Shown in pieces: positions 42,534-52,350 of a stretch of DNA of 55,879 nucleotides. The notes below the pieces were generated by a model. It ran no database searches and was not told the DNA's origin. It saw only the letters and a program-made list of their open reading frames with translations. How positions within the stretch are numbered: position 1 is the stretch's first letter; every line of letters begins with the position of its first letter. Origin of the DNA: a virus; IMG/VR virus record IMGVR_UViG_3300036761_000980, positions 1 through 55,879 of that record. One strand, given 5' to 3'. Position numbers and translations under genes: made by a program.

Positions 42534-45506
42534 ATGAGTAATGAATTTGTAGCCCGTAATGGTGTAATCATTAAATCAATTGCAACTGGTACAACCGAAA
42601 CTAAGATTTTAGTAGTGGATGATACTGGACTTATGAAATTAAGAACATCAATTTCTTTAGGCGGAACATCTGGAACAAGCGGAACATCTGGAACTTCAGG
42701 TTCAAGTGGTTCATCTGGAACAAGCGGATCGTCTGGTTCATCTGGTACATCTGGCGGTTCTGGTTCTTCAGGTACAAGCGGAACTTCAGGTTCGAGTGGT
42801 TCATCTGGCACAAGCGGATCATCTGGTTCATCTGGCACAAGCGGATCATCTGGTTCATCTGGAACAAGCGGAAGTTCAGGTTCTAGTGGTTCATCTGGAA
42901 CAAGAGGAACATCTGGTAGTTCTGGATCTTCTGGAACTTCTGGAACTAGTGGGACATCTGGTAGTTCTGGATCTTCTGGAACTAGTGGGACATCTGGTAA
43001 TTCTGGATCTTCTGGAACTAGTGGGACGTCTGGTAGTTCTGGATCTTCTGGAACTAGTGGAACATCTGGTAGTTCTGGAACATCACCAACTGGAGGAACT
43101 GGAGGTGATTCACTTTGGTATCTTATACCAGAAACTACTACAATAGCTCCTATAGCTAATGAGTCAATTCAAGTTAAAAATATTACTATTGGAGTAGAAA
43201 GTGATAACATGATTAAAGGTCTGGATTCGGAGACAGGAGGGAATCTTCAAATTTATGGAGGGGATAGTTTAATTGACATAGATGGTAGTAAAGGAGGAGA
43301 TGTTTGGATTGTAGGCGGATCTTCCAGTAATACCACTGGAGAAACAGGAGGAGATGTTTGGATTATAGGTGGATTTTCGCCAAATCCTGATCTATATAAT
43401 AGGTCTAATGTTTTTATAAGTAATGATATAGCGTACCTTCGATTTAAAACTATAGAAAATAATCAGATATGGTTTAGCCCAGGCGGAGAAGGTAGCGGCG
43501 CTGGTCAGAATTTTTATCTTGCAGGGGGAAATAGTGAATCAGATCCCGCAGGCGACATAATAATAAAAGGAGGAGATCAAATAGAAGCAACTACTGGCGG
43601 CCGCGGCGGAAATGTTATTATTTCTGGTGGAACTACTAGCAATGCTGGTGAACTTTATGGTGGAGACATTTATATTATTGGGGGAACGAGAGCAAATTCC
43701 GATATAAATAATAGGTCTAAAGTTTATATTGGTAATGAAAAATGGAGCCTTGAACTTAAAACTATGTATCTACCTGAAGTACTTGGAGATTATGGTGGTG
43801 AAACGATATGGCTTAGCCCAAGAGATCAAGATACGGGTAATACGCTTAATGGATATAGTTTTATACTTCAAGGAGGAAATAATAATAATGATCTAATACC
43901 CGAAATGCTTGATCCTATGGATGCAGGATCTATATTGGTAGTCGGAGGATCTCAAGGAGCAAGTAGTGGAGGTAAAGGTGGAGATGTTATAATTCAAGGC
44001 GGACTCACTACAGCTAGTAGTCCTACTGGAACTTCAGGTGGACATGTTTATATTCAAGGTGGATCTGGTAACACTATTGGAGGACGTGTTTATATTATTG
44101 GAGGCACTACTAATGCTGAAGGGGGATCAGGTTTAGGAGGTGATGTTGTATTTCAGCGTGGATATGGCGTAAGTGTTGGAGGAGAATTTTTATTTGAAAA
44201 TCTACCAGAAGCAACTGAAGGAGATCCTTATGTTGTTTCTTATAATTCATCAAGTGGTAGAATAAGTTATAGAGCAATATCTGGCGTTACTGAATTACTT
44301 TGGTATGAATCAGGTGTAAATTTAATATCTCCTGTAACTGCTTCTAATGGTATTGGTGTTGGTGATGTTCGGATCGGTGGCACTGGCGGAGGTAATCAAA
44401 TTTATGGAATAGAAGGTACTGGCGGTGAACCTGGCGGTAGTTTGATTGTGCATGGAGGAGATGCTTCATCTAGTGGAGCTGGGGGTGGATTCCTTGAGCT
44501 TCGTGCTGGAGATACTTTAATTAATGATCAACTTGATGGTGGATATGTTGAGATTCATGGTGGACATAATAATAATGGTACTGCTGGTACTGGGGGACGT
44601 GTTTATATTACGGGTGGAGGTGTTAGTAGTAGTAATGGATATGGTGGAGATATAATTATTTCACCTGGAATATGTGATAATAATAGTACCCTTAGTATGG
44701 GTGATGTTTTTCTCGGAACTAATCCCAATGATCCCGAAGCCTTTACCATAAAAATAGAGGATTTACCTGATGGACAGGTATTAATAGCATTAGAAGATGA
44801 TTATACACACGATTTTATAATTCGAGGAGCAAACACTTCTGGTAATACTCTAAATGACAATGGAGGTAACTTATATTTACTTGGAGGCGACGAATATACA
44901 ACCAATTCTGGCACTGGAGGTAGAGGTGGTGATGTTTATATTACTGGAGGAACAACAAATAGTCATTTTGCAATAGGTGGAAGTATTAATATTTTTGGTG
45001 GAGATAGTGAAAATGCTATGGGTGGTGATGTTTTTATAGCTGGGGGGCATGGCACTAGTGGTTATGGAAATGTGTATATTGCAAATCCTGTCGATGAAGG
45101 TGGATCATTACCAGTTGATTATGGCACTAATCTTCTTAATGTTTTATATGATGACGAGTCGGGGAAATTATCATATAAACAACCAACCGAACAGGTAGTT
45201 ACTTTTAATACAGGAACAACAACGATTGATTGGACAGTTTCAGAATATGCATATCTCGAACTAACTGATAATGTTTCTCTAATTCTCTTTACTAATCCAA
45301 ATAAAATAGGTGAATATTTCTTAAATATTAAACATATTGGTGACTCTTGGGAAGTAAGTGAATGGGATAGTGACATTTGGTGGCCACAAGGTGTATATCC
45401 CGTATTGTCAGATACCGAAAATGATATTGATCATTTTAGATTTTATTGGAATGGTAGTATTTATCTTGGCCTACTTATGTCTAAGTTTAGATCTATGTTA
45501 ACATAA
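42534..45506 (+). CDS. Collagen-stalked fibre with Gly-rich beta-repeat head (990 aa)
   Basis: A short N-terminal anchor (about 1-42) begins MSNEFVARNGVIIKSIATGT, a form found in fibre-attachment domains. A collagen-like stalk (about 43-183) and then about 650 residues of repeats built on GGDVxIxGG follow, for example GGDVWIVGG, GGNVIISGG and GGRVYIIGG. These probably form a beta-solenoid with one strand per repeat. The C-terminus (TIDWTVSEYAYLELTDNVSL) looks like a tail-fibre tip. The gene shares the collagen vocabulary with the 31961 gene. Confidence 0.75.
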   Translation: MSNEFVARNGVIIKSIATGTTETKILVVDDTGLMKLRTSISLGGTSGTSGTSGTSGSSGSSGTSGSSGSSGTSGGSGSSGTSGTSGSSGSSGTSGSSGSSGTSGSSGSSGTSGSSGSSGSSGTRGTSGSSGSSGTSGTSGTSGSSGSSGTSGTSGNSGSSGTSGTSGSSGSSGTSGTSGSSGTSPTGGTGGDSLWYLIPETTTIAPIANESIQVKNITIGVESDNMIKGLDSETGGNLQIYGGDSLIDIDGSKGGDVWIVGGSSSNTTGETGGDVWIIGGFSPNPDLYNRSNVFISNDIAYLRFKTIENNQIWFSPGGEGSGAGQNFYLAGGNSESDPAGDIIIKGGDQIEATTGGRGGNVIISGGTTSNAGELYGGDIYIIGGTRANSDINNRSKVYIGNEKWSLELKTMYLPEVLGDYGGETIWLSPRDQDTGNTLNGYSFILQGGNNNNDLIPEMLDPMDAGSILVVGGSQGASSGGKGGDVIIQGGLTTASSPTGTSGGHVYIQGGSGNTIGGRVYIIGGTTNAEGGSGLGGDVVFQRGYGVSVGGEFLFENLPEATEGDPYVVSYNSSSGRISYRAISGVTELLWYESGVNLISPVTASNGIGVGDVRIGGTGGGNQIYGIEGTGGEPGGSLIVHGGDASSSGAGGGFLELRAGDTLINDQLDGGYVEIHGGHNNNGTAGTGGRVYITGGGVSSSNGYGGDIIISPGICDNNSTLSMGDVFLGTNPNDPEAFTIKIEDLPDGQVLIALEDDYTHDFIIRGANTSGNTLNDNGGNLYLLGGDEYTTNSGTGGRGGDVYITGGTTNSHFAIGGSINIFGGDSENAMGGDVFIAGGHGTSGYGNVYIANPVDEGGSLPVDYGTNLLNVLYDDESGKLSYKQPTEQVVTFNTGTTTIDWTVSEYAYLELTDNVSLILFTNPNKIGEYFLNIKHIGDSWEVSEWDSDIWWPQGVYPVLSDTENDIDHFRFYWNGSIYLGLLMSKFRSMLT
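42661..43085 (+). repeat. Collagen-like tract (about 141 residues)
   Basis: GTS/GSS triplets with one GTRGTSG, a GGS and a GNS. The second half contains nearly identical 45-base units (GTSGTSGSSGSSGTS), pointing to recent expansion. Confidence 0.9.
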
Positions 45507-45548
45507 TAACCATTTCTTTTTATAATAATTTTTTCGTATATTTACGAT

Positions 45549-46778
45549 ATGAAAATATTATTAATTCAAAAATTTTCAATTATAGAGCCTCTTGGTTTAA
45601 TGGTTATTGGAAAAGCAATGATGGATGAGGGACACGATGTTCATTATTATCTTTATCATGGAAAAAGAATACCTCTTTATAATATTGATTTAAGAGATTT
45701 TAATTTGGTGGGATTTAGTACATATACAGGTAATCATATTGAAGTATATGAGGCTTGTAAAGAAGCAAAAAAATATGGTGTAATAACAGTAATTGGAGGC
45801 CCACATGCATCTTTTTTCTATAAAGAATGTAAAGAATATGCTGATTATGTATTCAGAGGTGAAAGTGTATTATCTTTTCCAAATATGGATGATAAAAAAA
45901 TCTATCCATTAGTTAATCCTGATTTGTTAATTCCTGATAGAGAAAATTTTTATTATTATTCGCCGATTCATAGAGATAATCGCATAAAAAATATAATGAC
46001 ATCTTTTGGTTGTCCATTTAGTTGTACATATTGTTATAATTCTCTATACAAAGAACTATATCCTGATGGTAAAGTACGATTAAGAACGGTTGACTCGATT
46101 ATTAAAGAAGCAAATTCATTAGATGCAGAATTAATATATTTCCAAGATGATTTTTTTGGATATAATAAGAAATGGTTAAAAGAATTTAATGAAAAATGGG
46201 GTAAAAGGCCATATCATGCCCAAATGAGAATTGAAACTCTTGATGATGAGAAACTTGATTTATTGATTGATAGTGGGTGCGTTGGTGCCACAATTGCAAT
46301 TGAAACATATGACGAAGAATATAGAGAAAAGGTATTAAAAAGAAAAATGCGAAATGATGTAATTCTTGTAAATTGTAGAAGATTATTGGACGCAGGAATA
46401 AAATTAAGAACAGAACAAATGCTCGGACTTCCAAATACAACATTTGAAGATGAATTAAATTTATTAAAATTAAATTGTCATATTAATCCAACAATTGCGT
46501 GGACAAGTATATTTCAACCATATCGTGGTACAGAATTAGGGGAATATTGCGTTAATAATAATTTATACAACGGAAATAATGAAGATGTTGATGATTCATT
46601 TTTTAAAAATACTGTACTAAATTACCCTAAAGAACGGAAAGAAGAAATAGTAAAATTACAACAAATATTTGCTTTATGCTCGCATATACCAAATGGATGG
46701 GAATATGCCGACCAAATAATAAAACATAATAACGATAATTTAAAAGAACACTTATATTCAATATTGTATAGAACATGA
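45549..46778 (+). CDS. B12-binding-domain radical SAM enzyme (409 aa)
   Basis: The N-terminal Rossmann-like B12-binding domain (about 1-130) has LGLMVIGKAMMDEGHDVHYY and VIGGPHASFF but no canonical D-x-H-x-x-G. The radical SAM core has the cluster motif C155-x3-C159-x2-C162 in CPFSCTYC. Later motifs (ELIYFQDDFFGYN, GVGATIAIETYDEEYREKVL in outline) match class B radical SAM enzymes. Such proteins methylate or rearrange unactivated carbons, often on glycans or natural products. ATGA overlap with the next gene places it in the glycosylation operon. The substrate is unknown. TATATTTA lies four bases before the start. Confidence 0.82.
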   Translation: MKILLIQKFSIIEPLGLMVIGKAMMDEGHDVHYYLYHGKRIPLYNIDLRDFNLVGFSTYTGNHIEVYEACKEAKKYGVITVIGGPHASFFYKECKEYADYVFRGESVLSFPNMDDKKIYPLVNPDLLIPDRENFYYYSPIHRDNRIKNIMTSFGCPFSCTYCYNSLYKELYPDGKVRLRTVDSIIKEANSLDAELIYFQDDFFGYNKKWLKEFNEKWGKRPYHAQMRIETLDDEKLDLLIDSGCVGATIAIETYDEEYREKVLKRKMRNDVILVNCRRLLDAGIKLRTEQMLGLPNTTFEDELNLLKLNCHINPTIAWTSIFQPYRGTELGEYCVNNNLYNGNNEDVDDSFFKNTVLNYPKERKEEIVKLQQIFALCSHIPNGWEYADQIIKHNNDNLKEHLYSILYRT

Positions 46779-49501
46779 AAATATTAGCGCATTGTTCATT
46801 TATAGGCACAACAGGATATGCTAACCACACTAGATCATTTTTTTGTGCATTAAACAAATATCATACTGTTAAAGTACGAAATTTAACTATTGGCAATGGA
46901 TGGAAAGGAATGAACAACACCCCGCACGACGATGAACCATATATTACAAAGGAAATGAAGGATATGTTAATTCTTCAAACTCTTTTCAATAATGATAAGT
47001 CCAGAACGGATTATCCGATGTATGATTATAAGGGTGATTTTAAACCTGATGTACATATCATATTACAAGATATGGATAATTATTATTTTTATGAAAATTA
47101 TGACGGATACAAAATAGGATTTTGTGTTTATGAATCAACAAGATATCCTGATCATTTTTTTCAGCGTTTATCATATTTTGACGAAATGTATGTTCCAACG
47201 CAATGGCAATTTGATTCTCTGGTTGAACAAGGATATCCCATTGAGAAGATTAAAATTGTTACCGAAGGTGTAGATATCGATGTGTTTAAACCTGCAAAAA
47301 AAATTATTAAAAAAGATAAATTTAGATTTTTATTATTTGGTAGATGGGATTATAGAAAATCAACAACTGAAATTATTAAAGCGTTTGGAGAAACATTTAA
47401 AGGTAATAATAATGTAGAACTTGTTTGTTCTGTTGAAAACCCATATCCAAGTGATGAAACACGATCTACCGCCGATAGAATTAAAAAATATAATGTTGAT
47501 TATGATAACATAAAATTTCTTGATTTTGTAAGTAGAAAAGAATATGTTGATTATTTGCAGCAAGGAGATGTTTTTGTTTCATGTGCGAGGAGTGAAGGAT
47601 GGGGATTACCTCTTTGTGAATCAATGAGTTGTGGTACTCCATCAATTTATTCAAATTGGGGAGCACAACTTCAATTTGCCAGAGATAAAGGTATTCCTGT
47701 TAAAATTTCACATATTAGACCCGCAAATATTGGTGATAAAGAAGTTGGCGGCGAATATTGTGAGCCAGATTTTGAAGATCTAGTTGTTCAAATGAAAAAC
47801 GCATATGAGAATTATAATGATTATAAAAAGAAAAGTTTAGAAGAATCAACATTAATACATAATGAATTTAATTGGGATAAAGTTGCAAAAGACGCTTCTA
47901 AAATCTTAGAAAAAAAAACCGATCCGTTTATTTTTGTTACAGCGGGAAATTTAGAATATATGCCGACGATTGAAAAATTAGTGGAATCCCTGAATGAATT
48001 TTCTAAAAATAAGGTTTTAGTATATGGAGTGGATTGTGATGTTCCATTCGAGTCGCCAAATATGATTAAACGAAGAATAAACCCATCTAAACACTCCAAA
48101 TATGATAGATGGTACTGGAAGCAGTATGCGTGTATCGAGTCATTAAATGAGAACTATGATCGTTTTATGTGGATCGATGGGGATGTTGTTGTAAATTATA
48201 ATATCGATACTATTGAGAAATATTTTCCACAAATTGAAAATTATCCATTATCCGATATTCATATACCAGAAGAATTTTCAGGATATTATATAGATGAAAA
48301 TAATAATAATAAAAACCAATTATTTAATGAAAATCTATGTAAATTATGGAATATAAACATTTCAAAGCCATATATGCATATCTGTATGTTTATTTATAAT
48401 AAAAATTGTAAATGGTGGTTTAATGAAATAATCAAGGAATACTTGACAGTTGATTTAAAATTATATGAAACATATTTCCTATGGAACGATGAGAGCATTG
48501 ATAATGGATTAAGGTGGAAATATGGATTTAAAAAACATCTTCCGTTATCTAATTTTGACACATCAGGGTATGATGGCGATGATGGATTTACTAAAGGAGT
48601 AATAAATGATTTTTATAAATTTTGGAACGAACCTGGCCCTCAAAATTTTGATAAAGTTTATGGATATAAATTTATTCCCAAGGATAAAGATCAAATAATT
48701 TATTTTCATGGGAATAAAGATCGTGAAGTTTCAGATAAAATGATTGAATTTATTAAATTTAAAAGAGATAATAATTTCTATCAATCTGAATATTTCTATA
48801 CCGATATTTATAACCTTAAAAATCTTGGAGAAATTAAAGATTTTGAAGGCGGCACAATGGATATTGCAAATAAATGTGGATGGGATTATGCGGTTTATCA
48901 TGAAATATATAATTTAAGGGATTATTACCTCAATCGAGAGAAAAGAATACGCGATGGTGATATTGTTGTTGATTTAGGCGGTAATATCGGTGTATTCACC
49001 AGATGGGCGTATAAAGAGGGGGCGAGTAAGGTAATTACATTTGAGCCCGATAAAAGATATTTTGAATTACTTCAATTAAACTCCGATCCTCGCACTGTAT
49101 TATTTAATGCCGCAATGAGTGATTCAATTGGTACAACCACATTATATGAAAGTGATCATCTTGGAGGATCAAATATTTTAGGGATACTAAATTGTACAAG
49201 AAGTTATAGTGTTAGAACATATACATTAGATTATCTATTTGAAACAGAATTAATTAATAAAATAGATTTTTTAAAAGTTGATATTGAAGGCGCCGAACAT
49301 CAGGTTTTTAAGGGAATATCGGATGAAAATTTAATGAAGATAAAAGCAATAGGAATGGAATATCATAATTGGGGCGGCGTCGATTATACGGAGGAACAAA
49401 GAACAGAGTTTATTAAAAGATTGAATAAATTAGGATTTAATTCACATATTTTATTTCTGGGATCAAATAATGTGCTACAAATGTTATATTTTTGGAGATG
49501 A
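46775..49501 (+). CDS. Three-domain fusion: GT4 glycosyltransferase, GT-A glycosyltransferase, FkbM methyltransferase (908 aa)
   Basis: Residues about 1-375 form a GT-B enzyme of GT4 type, with FLLFGRWDYRKSTTEIIKAF near 190 and the nucleotide-sugar motif EGWGLPLCESMSCGTPSIYS near 274. Residues about 383-640 are a GT-A-like domain with FVTAGNLEYMPTIEKLV and the D-x-D of MWIDGDVVV near 465. Residues about 725-908 are an FkbM methyltransferase, with VVDLGGNIGVFTRW, ITFEPDKRYFELLQLN and FLKVDIEGAEHQVFKG. The fusion implies sequential sugar addition and O-methylation on one substrate. I infer the Ser/Thr-rich fibre proteins encoded upstream. Confidence 0.82.
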   Translation: MKILAHCSFIGTTGYANHTRSFFCALNKYHTVKVRNLTIGNGWKGMNNTPHDDEPYITKEMKDMLILQTLFNNDKSRTDYPMYDYKGDFKPDVHIILQDMDNYYFYENYDGYKIGFCVYESTRYPDHFFQRLSYFDEMYVPTQWQFDSLVEQGYPIEKIKIVTEGVDIDVFKPAKKIIKKDKFRFLLFGRWDYRKSTTEIIKAFGETFKGNNNVELVCSVENPYPSDETRSTADRIKKYNVDYDNIKFLDFVSRKEYVDYLQQGDVFVSCARSEGWGLPLCESMSCGTPSIYSNWGAQLQFARDKGIPVKISHIRPANIGDKEVGGEYCEPDFEDLVVQMKNAYENYNDYKKKSLEESTLIHNEFNWDKVAKDASKILEKKTDPFIFVTAGNLEYMPTIEKLVESLNEFSKNKVLVYGVDCDVPFESPNMIKRRINPSKHSKYDRWYWKQYACIESLNENYDRFMWIDGDVVVNYNIDTIEKYFPQIENYPLSDIHIPEEFSGYYIDENNNNKNQLFNENLCKLWNINISKPYMHICMFIYNKNCKWWFNEIIKEYLTVDLKLYETYFLWNDESIDNGLRWKYGFKKHLPLSNFDTSGYDGDDGFTKGVINDFYKFWNEPGPQNFDKVYGYKFIPKDKDQIIYFHGNKDREVSDKMIEFIKFKRDNNFYQSEYFYTDIYNLKNLGEIKDFEGGTMDIANKCGWDYAVYHEIYNLRDYYLNREKRIRDGDIVVDLGGNIGVFTRWAYKEGASKVITFEPDKRYFELLQLNSDPRTVLFNAAMSDSIGTTTLYESDHLGGSNILGILNCTRSYSVRTYTLDYLFETELINKIDFLKVDIEGAEHQVFKGISDENLMKIKAIGMEYHNWGGVDYTEEQRTEFIKRLNKLGFNSHILFLGSNNVLQMLYFWR

Positions 49502-50160
49502 GTACACTGGATATAATAGCAAATTCATATGGAACAGATAAATCTTCCTATATGCACAATTATTGTGTTAAATATGAAAAATATTTACCATTTAATAGAT
49601 ATGATAATTTAAAAATATTAGAAATTGGAGTATTCCGAGGAGAATCATTAAGAACATGGAAAGATTATTTTTATCGTTCACAAATTATCGGTATTGACAT
49701 ATTACCCGAATGTAAGAACTACAAAGAAGATAGAATTAATATTGAAATTGGATCACAAATAGATGGTAATTTTTTAACTGAAGTTTCAAAAAAACACGGG
49801 CCATTTGATATGATATTAGATGATGGATCACATATGAATTCACATGTAATATACTCATTTGAACATTTATTTCCATCAATTACAACTGGCGGAGTTTATA
49901 TTATTGAAGATTGTACCACATCATATTGGAGTGATTTTGAAGGAGGATATTTGAAAGAAGGAACATCAATGGAATATTTTAAAAAATTAACCGATGATAT
50001 AAATTTTAGAGGATTACAATATGATGTAAACGGAAAGTTTCATCGGTACAGAAAAGAATTGGATCTTATTCCACTTTCACAAGAGCAACAACCATCCTGT
50101 AGAGTAGACATAGAATCAATAATTTTTTTAAACGGAATAATCATAATAACAAAACGATAA
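49498..50160 (+). CDS. Class I SAM methyltransferase, MycE-like sugar O-methyltransferase (220 aa)
   Basis: ATG at 49498 overlaps the previous stop (ATGA); a TTG at 49492 is less likely. The sequence has LDIIANSYGTDKSSYMHNY, ILEIGVFRGESLRTWKDYF (SAM site, about 42-60), IIGIDILPECKNY and FDMILDDGSHMNSHVIYSF. This is the layout of MycE/macrocin-type enzymes that methylate sugar hydroxyls using metal-bound Asp residues. Together with the FkbM domain it gives two methyltransferases for the glycan. Confidence 0.78.
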   Translation: MSTLDIIANSYGTDKSSYMHNYCVKYEKYLPFNRYDNLKILEIGVFRGESLRTWKDYFYRSQIIGIDILPECKNYKEDRINIEIGSQIDGNFLTEVSKKHGPFDMILDDGSHMNSHVIYSFEHLFPSITTGGVYIIEDCTTSYWSDFEGGYLKEGTSMEYFKKLTDDINFRGLQYDVNGKFHRYRKELDLIPLSQEQQPSCRVDIESIIFLNGIIIITKR

Positions 50161-52310
50161 TGTCACAATTCAACGAAGATATTTTTGTAATCGATTCTTG
50201 GCCAAATAATGAGTCAAGAGAAAATGAGTTAATCACCTTAATAGAGAGATTAAGAATATATGATATACCTATTTTATTAGCTGGCCACTACCCAATTAAA
50301 CCTGAAATACAGAAAATGGTAGATTATTGCCTTTATGATAGAAACAATCCATTGTTAATTACTGATGAATTTGCGGATTTTGGCGTTAATAGTGTCAGGT
50401 GGTCAGATACGAAGGATTTTCGTATTGAAAATCTTCGTGAATATCATCATGATTATGCGGTATGGCAAACAATGAAAAATGCTTTTAATTTTTCTAAATA
50501 TCTTGGTAAAAAATATATTCATTTTATAGACGATGATAATTTACCGCATCCTATACAGTATCGCCAGACATTTTTAGAAAGAATTAGAGATTTCGATGTG
50601 GTTATTACTGAGTACGATGAAGGTTCGTCATTAATAACAAATGAAAAACCTTATTGTACAACATATATCTTTTCAATTAGAACAGATATCGCGGTGAAGG
50701 TATTTGACACAATAAAAACTAAAGATGAATTCTTTCGTAATAAGCCAGATAGATGGCAATTAGAGAAAAATTTTTTAAATTCGGCTCGAAAAATTACTAA
50801 TAGTATCTATGTTTGTAAATACATTCCCAATAATAATGAATTAAACAGACACGCAGTATGGGAAAGGCCAGGAATGGACAGAAATAGAATGGATATTCAA
50901 CTTTACTTAGCAGTTAACGATATTGATGATTTATATTTACATACTATTTCAGGCGGCGATTACTTAATAGAAGTGTCCTATGGAAATTATAAAAAATTTC
51001 ATAATGTAACGAAGAATAGTATGCTTGTTTATGAGTTAGGTAAATATCAGCAAGGGAATACAATATTTGTATATTATCAGGGCACGGAAATATATAATAA
51101 TCATTTAGATTATGATATTAATAAATTTCGAGGATTAAATAAAATAATAAGAAAAACGGAAACGCCAAAAGAAATGAATAACACACCCCCAGAAATAAAA
51201 ATAAATTTTCTTGACGGAGCATTTGTCGAAATTAAAGAACAGATGAACAGAATATATCGTGTTCAGTTTATTAATAAAAGAAATAATCAAATTGATTTCG
51301 AATTAGATTTAAAAAGTAATCATTGGGCCAGATGTAGTAAAAAATATTATATCAATTGGTTGATAAGAATACAAGGTATCGATAATGATTTTTATTCTGA
51401 GTATGAAATAAATTTAACAAATAAAAGAGTACTAATTAGTTTTGAATCCAAGTCAATAGGTGATACATTAGCATGGATTCCATATGTTGAAAAATTTAGA
51501 GTTGATCATAAATGTATTGTTATTTGTTCAACATTTCATAATAATTTATTTAAAAATCAATATCCTGAAATTGAATTTGTCGAACCAGGAACAACTGTGC
51601 ATAATGTATATGGACTCTATAGATTAGGAGTCTTTAAAAAAACTGGGTATAAACCAGATCCAAACTCACCTAATGAAGTTGATTATGAAAAACATTTAAC
51701 TGATCCAAAGAAAGAACCATTAACTAAAGTGGCATCAGATATATTGGGTTTAGATTATGTGGAAATCAAACCTAAATTACCTGTATTTACACAAGGAAAG
51801 AAAAAAATAGTTTCTATAGGCACCATCTCGACGGCGCAATGCAAATTCTGGAATAATCCCAATGGATGGCAAGAAGTTGTTAATTTTCTTATTGTAAATG
51901 GATATGAAGTTAAATTACTTTCTAGCGAGCCAGATGGATATATGGGCAATACGAATCCTAAAAATGTAACAAAAATACAAAATAAAAAACTTGAAGAAAT
52001 TTTAAAAATAATCCAAGAATCTGAATTGTTTATTGGTATTAGTAGCGGATTATCATGGTTGGCTTGGGGAACGGGAACTTCCACAATAATTATTTCAGGA
52101 TTTACTGATGATTATGTTGAACCACAAGAAGGTATAATAAGGATAATAAATAAAGAAGTTTGTCATGGATGCTGGGGAAAATATAATTTTGATCCCAGCG
52201 ATTGGCGATGGTGTCCAGTTCATAAAGGAACTGATAGGGAATTTGAATGTACTAAAGAAATTTCATCTAAATCTGTAATTTATGAGATAAAATTAATTCT
52301 AAAGTTATGA
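50160..52310 (+). CDS. GT-A domain fused to TibC/Aah-like O-heptosyltransferase (716 aa)
   Basis: The N-terminal domain (about 1-300) is a GT-A glycosyltransferase with the acidic motif HFIDDDNLP near 124. The C-terminal domain (about 370-716) begins before RVLISFESKSIGDTLAWIPY and contains SIGTISTAQCKFWNNPNGWQ, ISSGLSWLAWGTGTSTIIIS and four Cys (668, 671, 685, 697) in EVCHGCW, WRWCPVHKGT and FECTK. This four-Cys pattern is the iron finger of autotransporter O-heptosyltransferases (TibC/Aah), which glycosylate many Ser residues on repetitive adhesins. That makes the repetitive Ser/Thr fibres the most likely acceptors. The gene starts on the last base of the previous stop codon. Confidence 0.8.
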   Translation: MSQFNEDIFVIDSWPNNESRENELITLIERLRIYDIPILLAGHYPIKPEIQKMVDYCLYDRNNPLLITDEFADFGVNSVRWSDTKDFRIENLREYHHDYAVWQTMKNAFNFSKYLGKKYIHFIDDDNLPHPIQYRQTFLERIRDFDVVITEYDEGSSLITNEKPYCTTYIFSIRTDIAVKVFDTIKTKDEFFRNKPDRWQLEKNFLNSARKITNSIYVCKYIPNNNELNRHAVWERPGMDRNRMDIQLYLAVNDIDDLYLHTISGGDYLIEVSYGNYKKFHNVTKNSMLVYELGKYQQGNTIFVYYQGTEIYNNHLDYDINKFRGLNKIIRKTETPKEMNNTPPEIKINFLDGAFVEIKEQMNRIYRVQFINKRNNQIDFELDLKSNHWARCSKKYYINWLIRIQGIDNDFYSEYEINLTNKRVLISFESKSIGDTLAWIPYVEKFRVDHKCIVICSTFHNNLFKNQYPEIEFVEPGTTVHNVYGLYRLGVFKKTGYKPDPNSPNEVDYEKHLTDPKKEPLTKVASDILGLDYVEIKPKLPVFTQGKKKIVSIGTISTAQCKFWNNPNGWQEVVNFLIVNGYEVKLLSSEPDGYMGNTNPKNVTKIQNKKLEEILKIIQESELFIGISSGLSWLAWGTGTSTIIISGFTDDYVEPQEGIIRIINKEVCHGCWGKYNFDPSDWRWCPVHKGTDREFECTKEISSKSVIYEIKLILKL

Positions 52311-52327
52311 TTTTTATAAAATTCTAT

Positions 52328-52336
52328 ATATTTATA
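52328..52336 (+). promoter_or_regulatory. ATATTTATA element before third RHH gene
   Basis: It lies within TATATATTTATATATA, a near-palindromic AT tract, and ends 14 bases before the ATG at 52351. Confidence 0.35.
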
Positions 52337-52350
52337 TATAAAAATATAAT

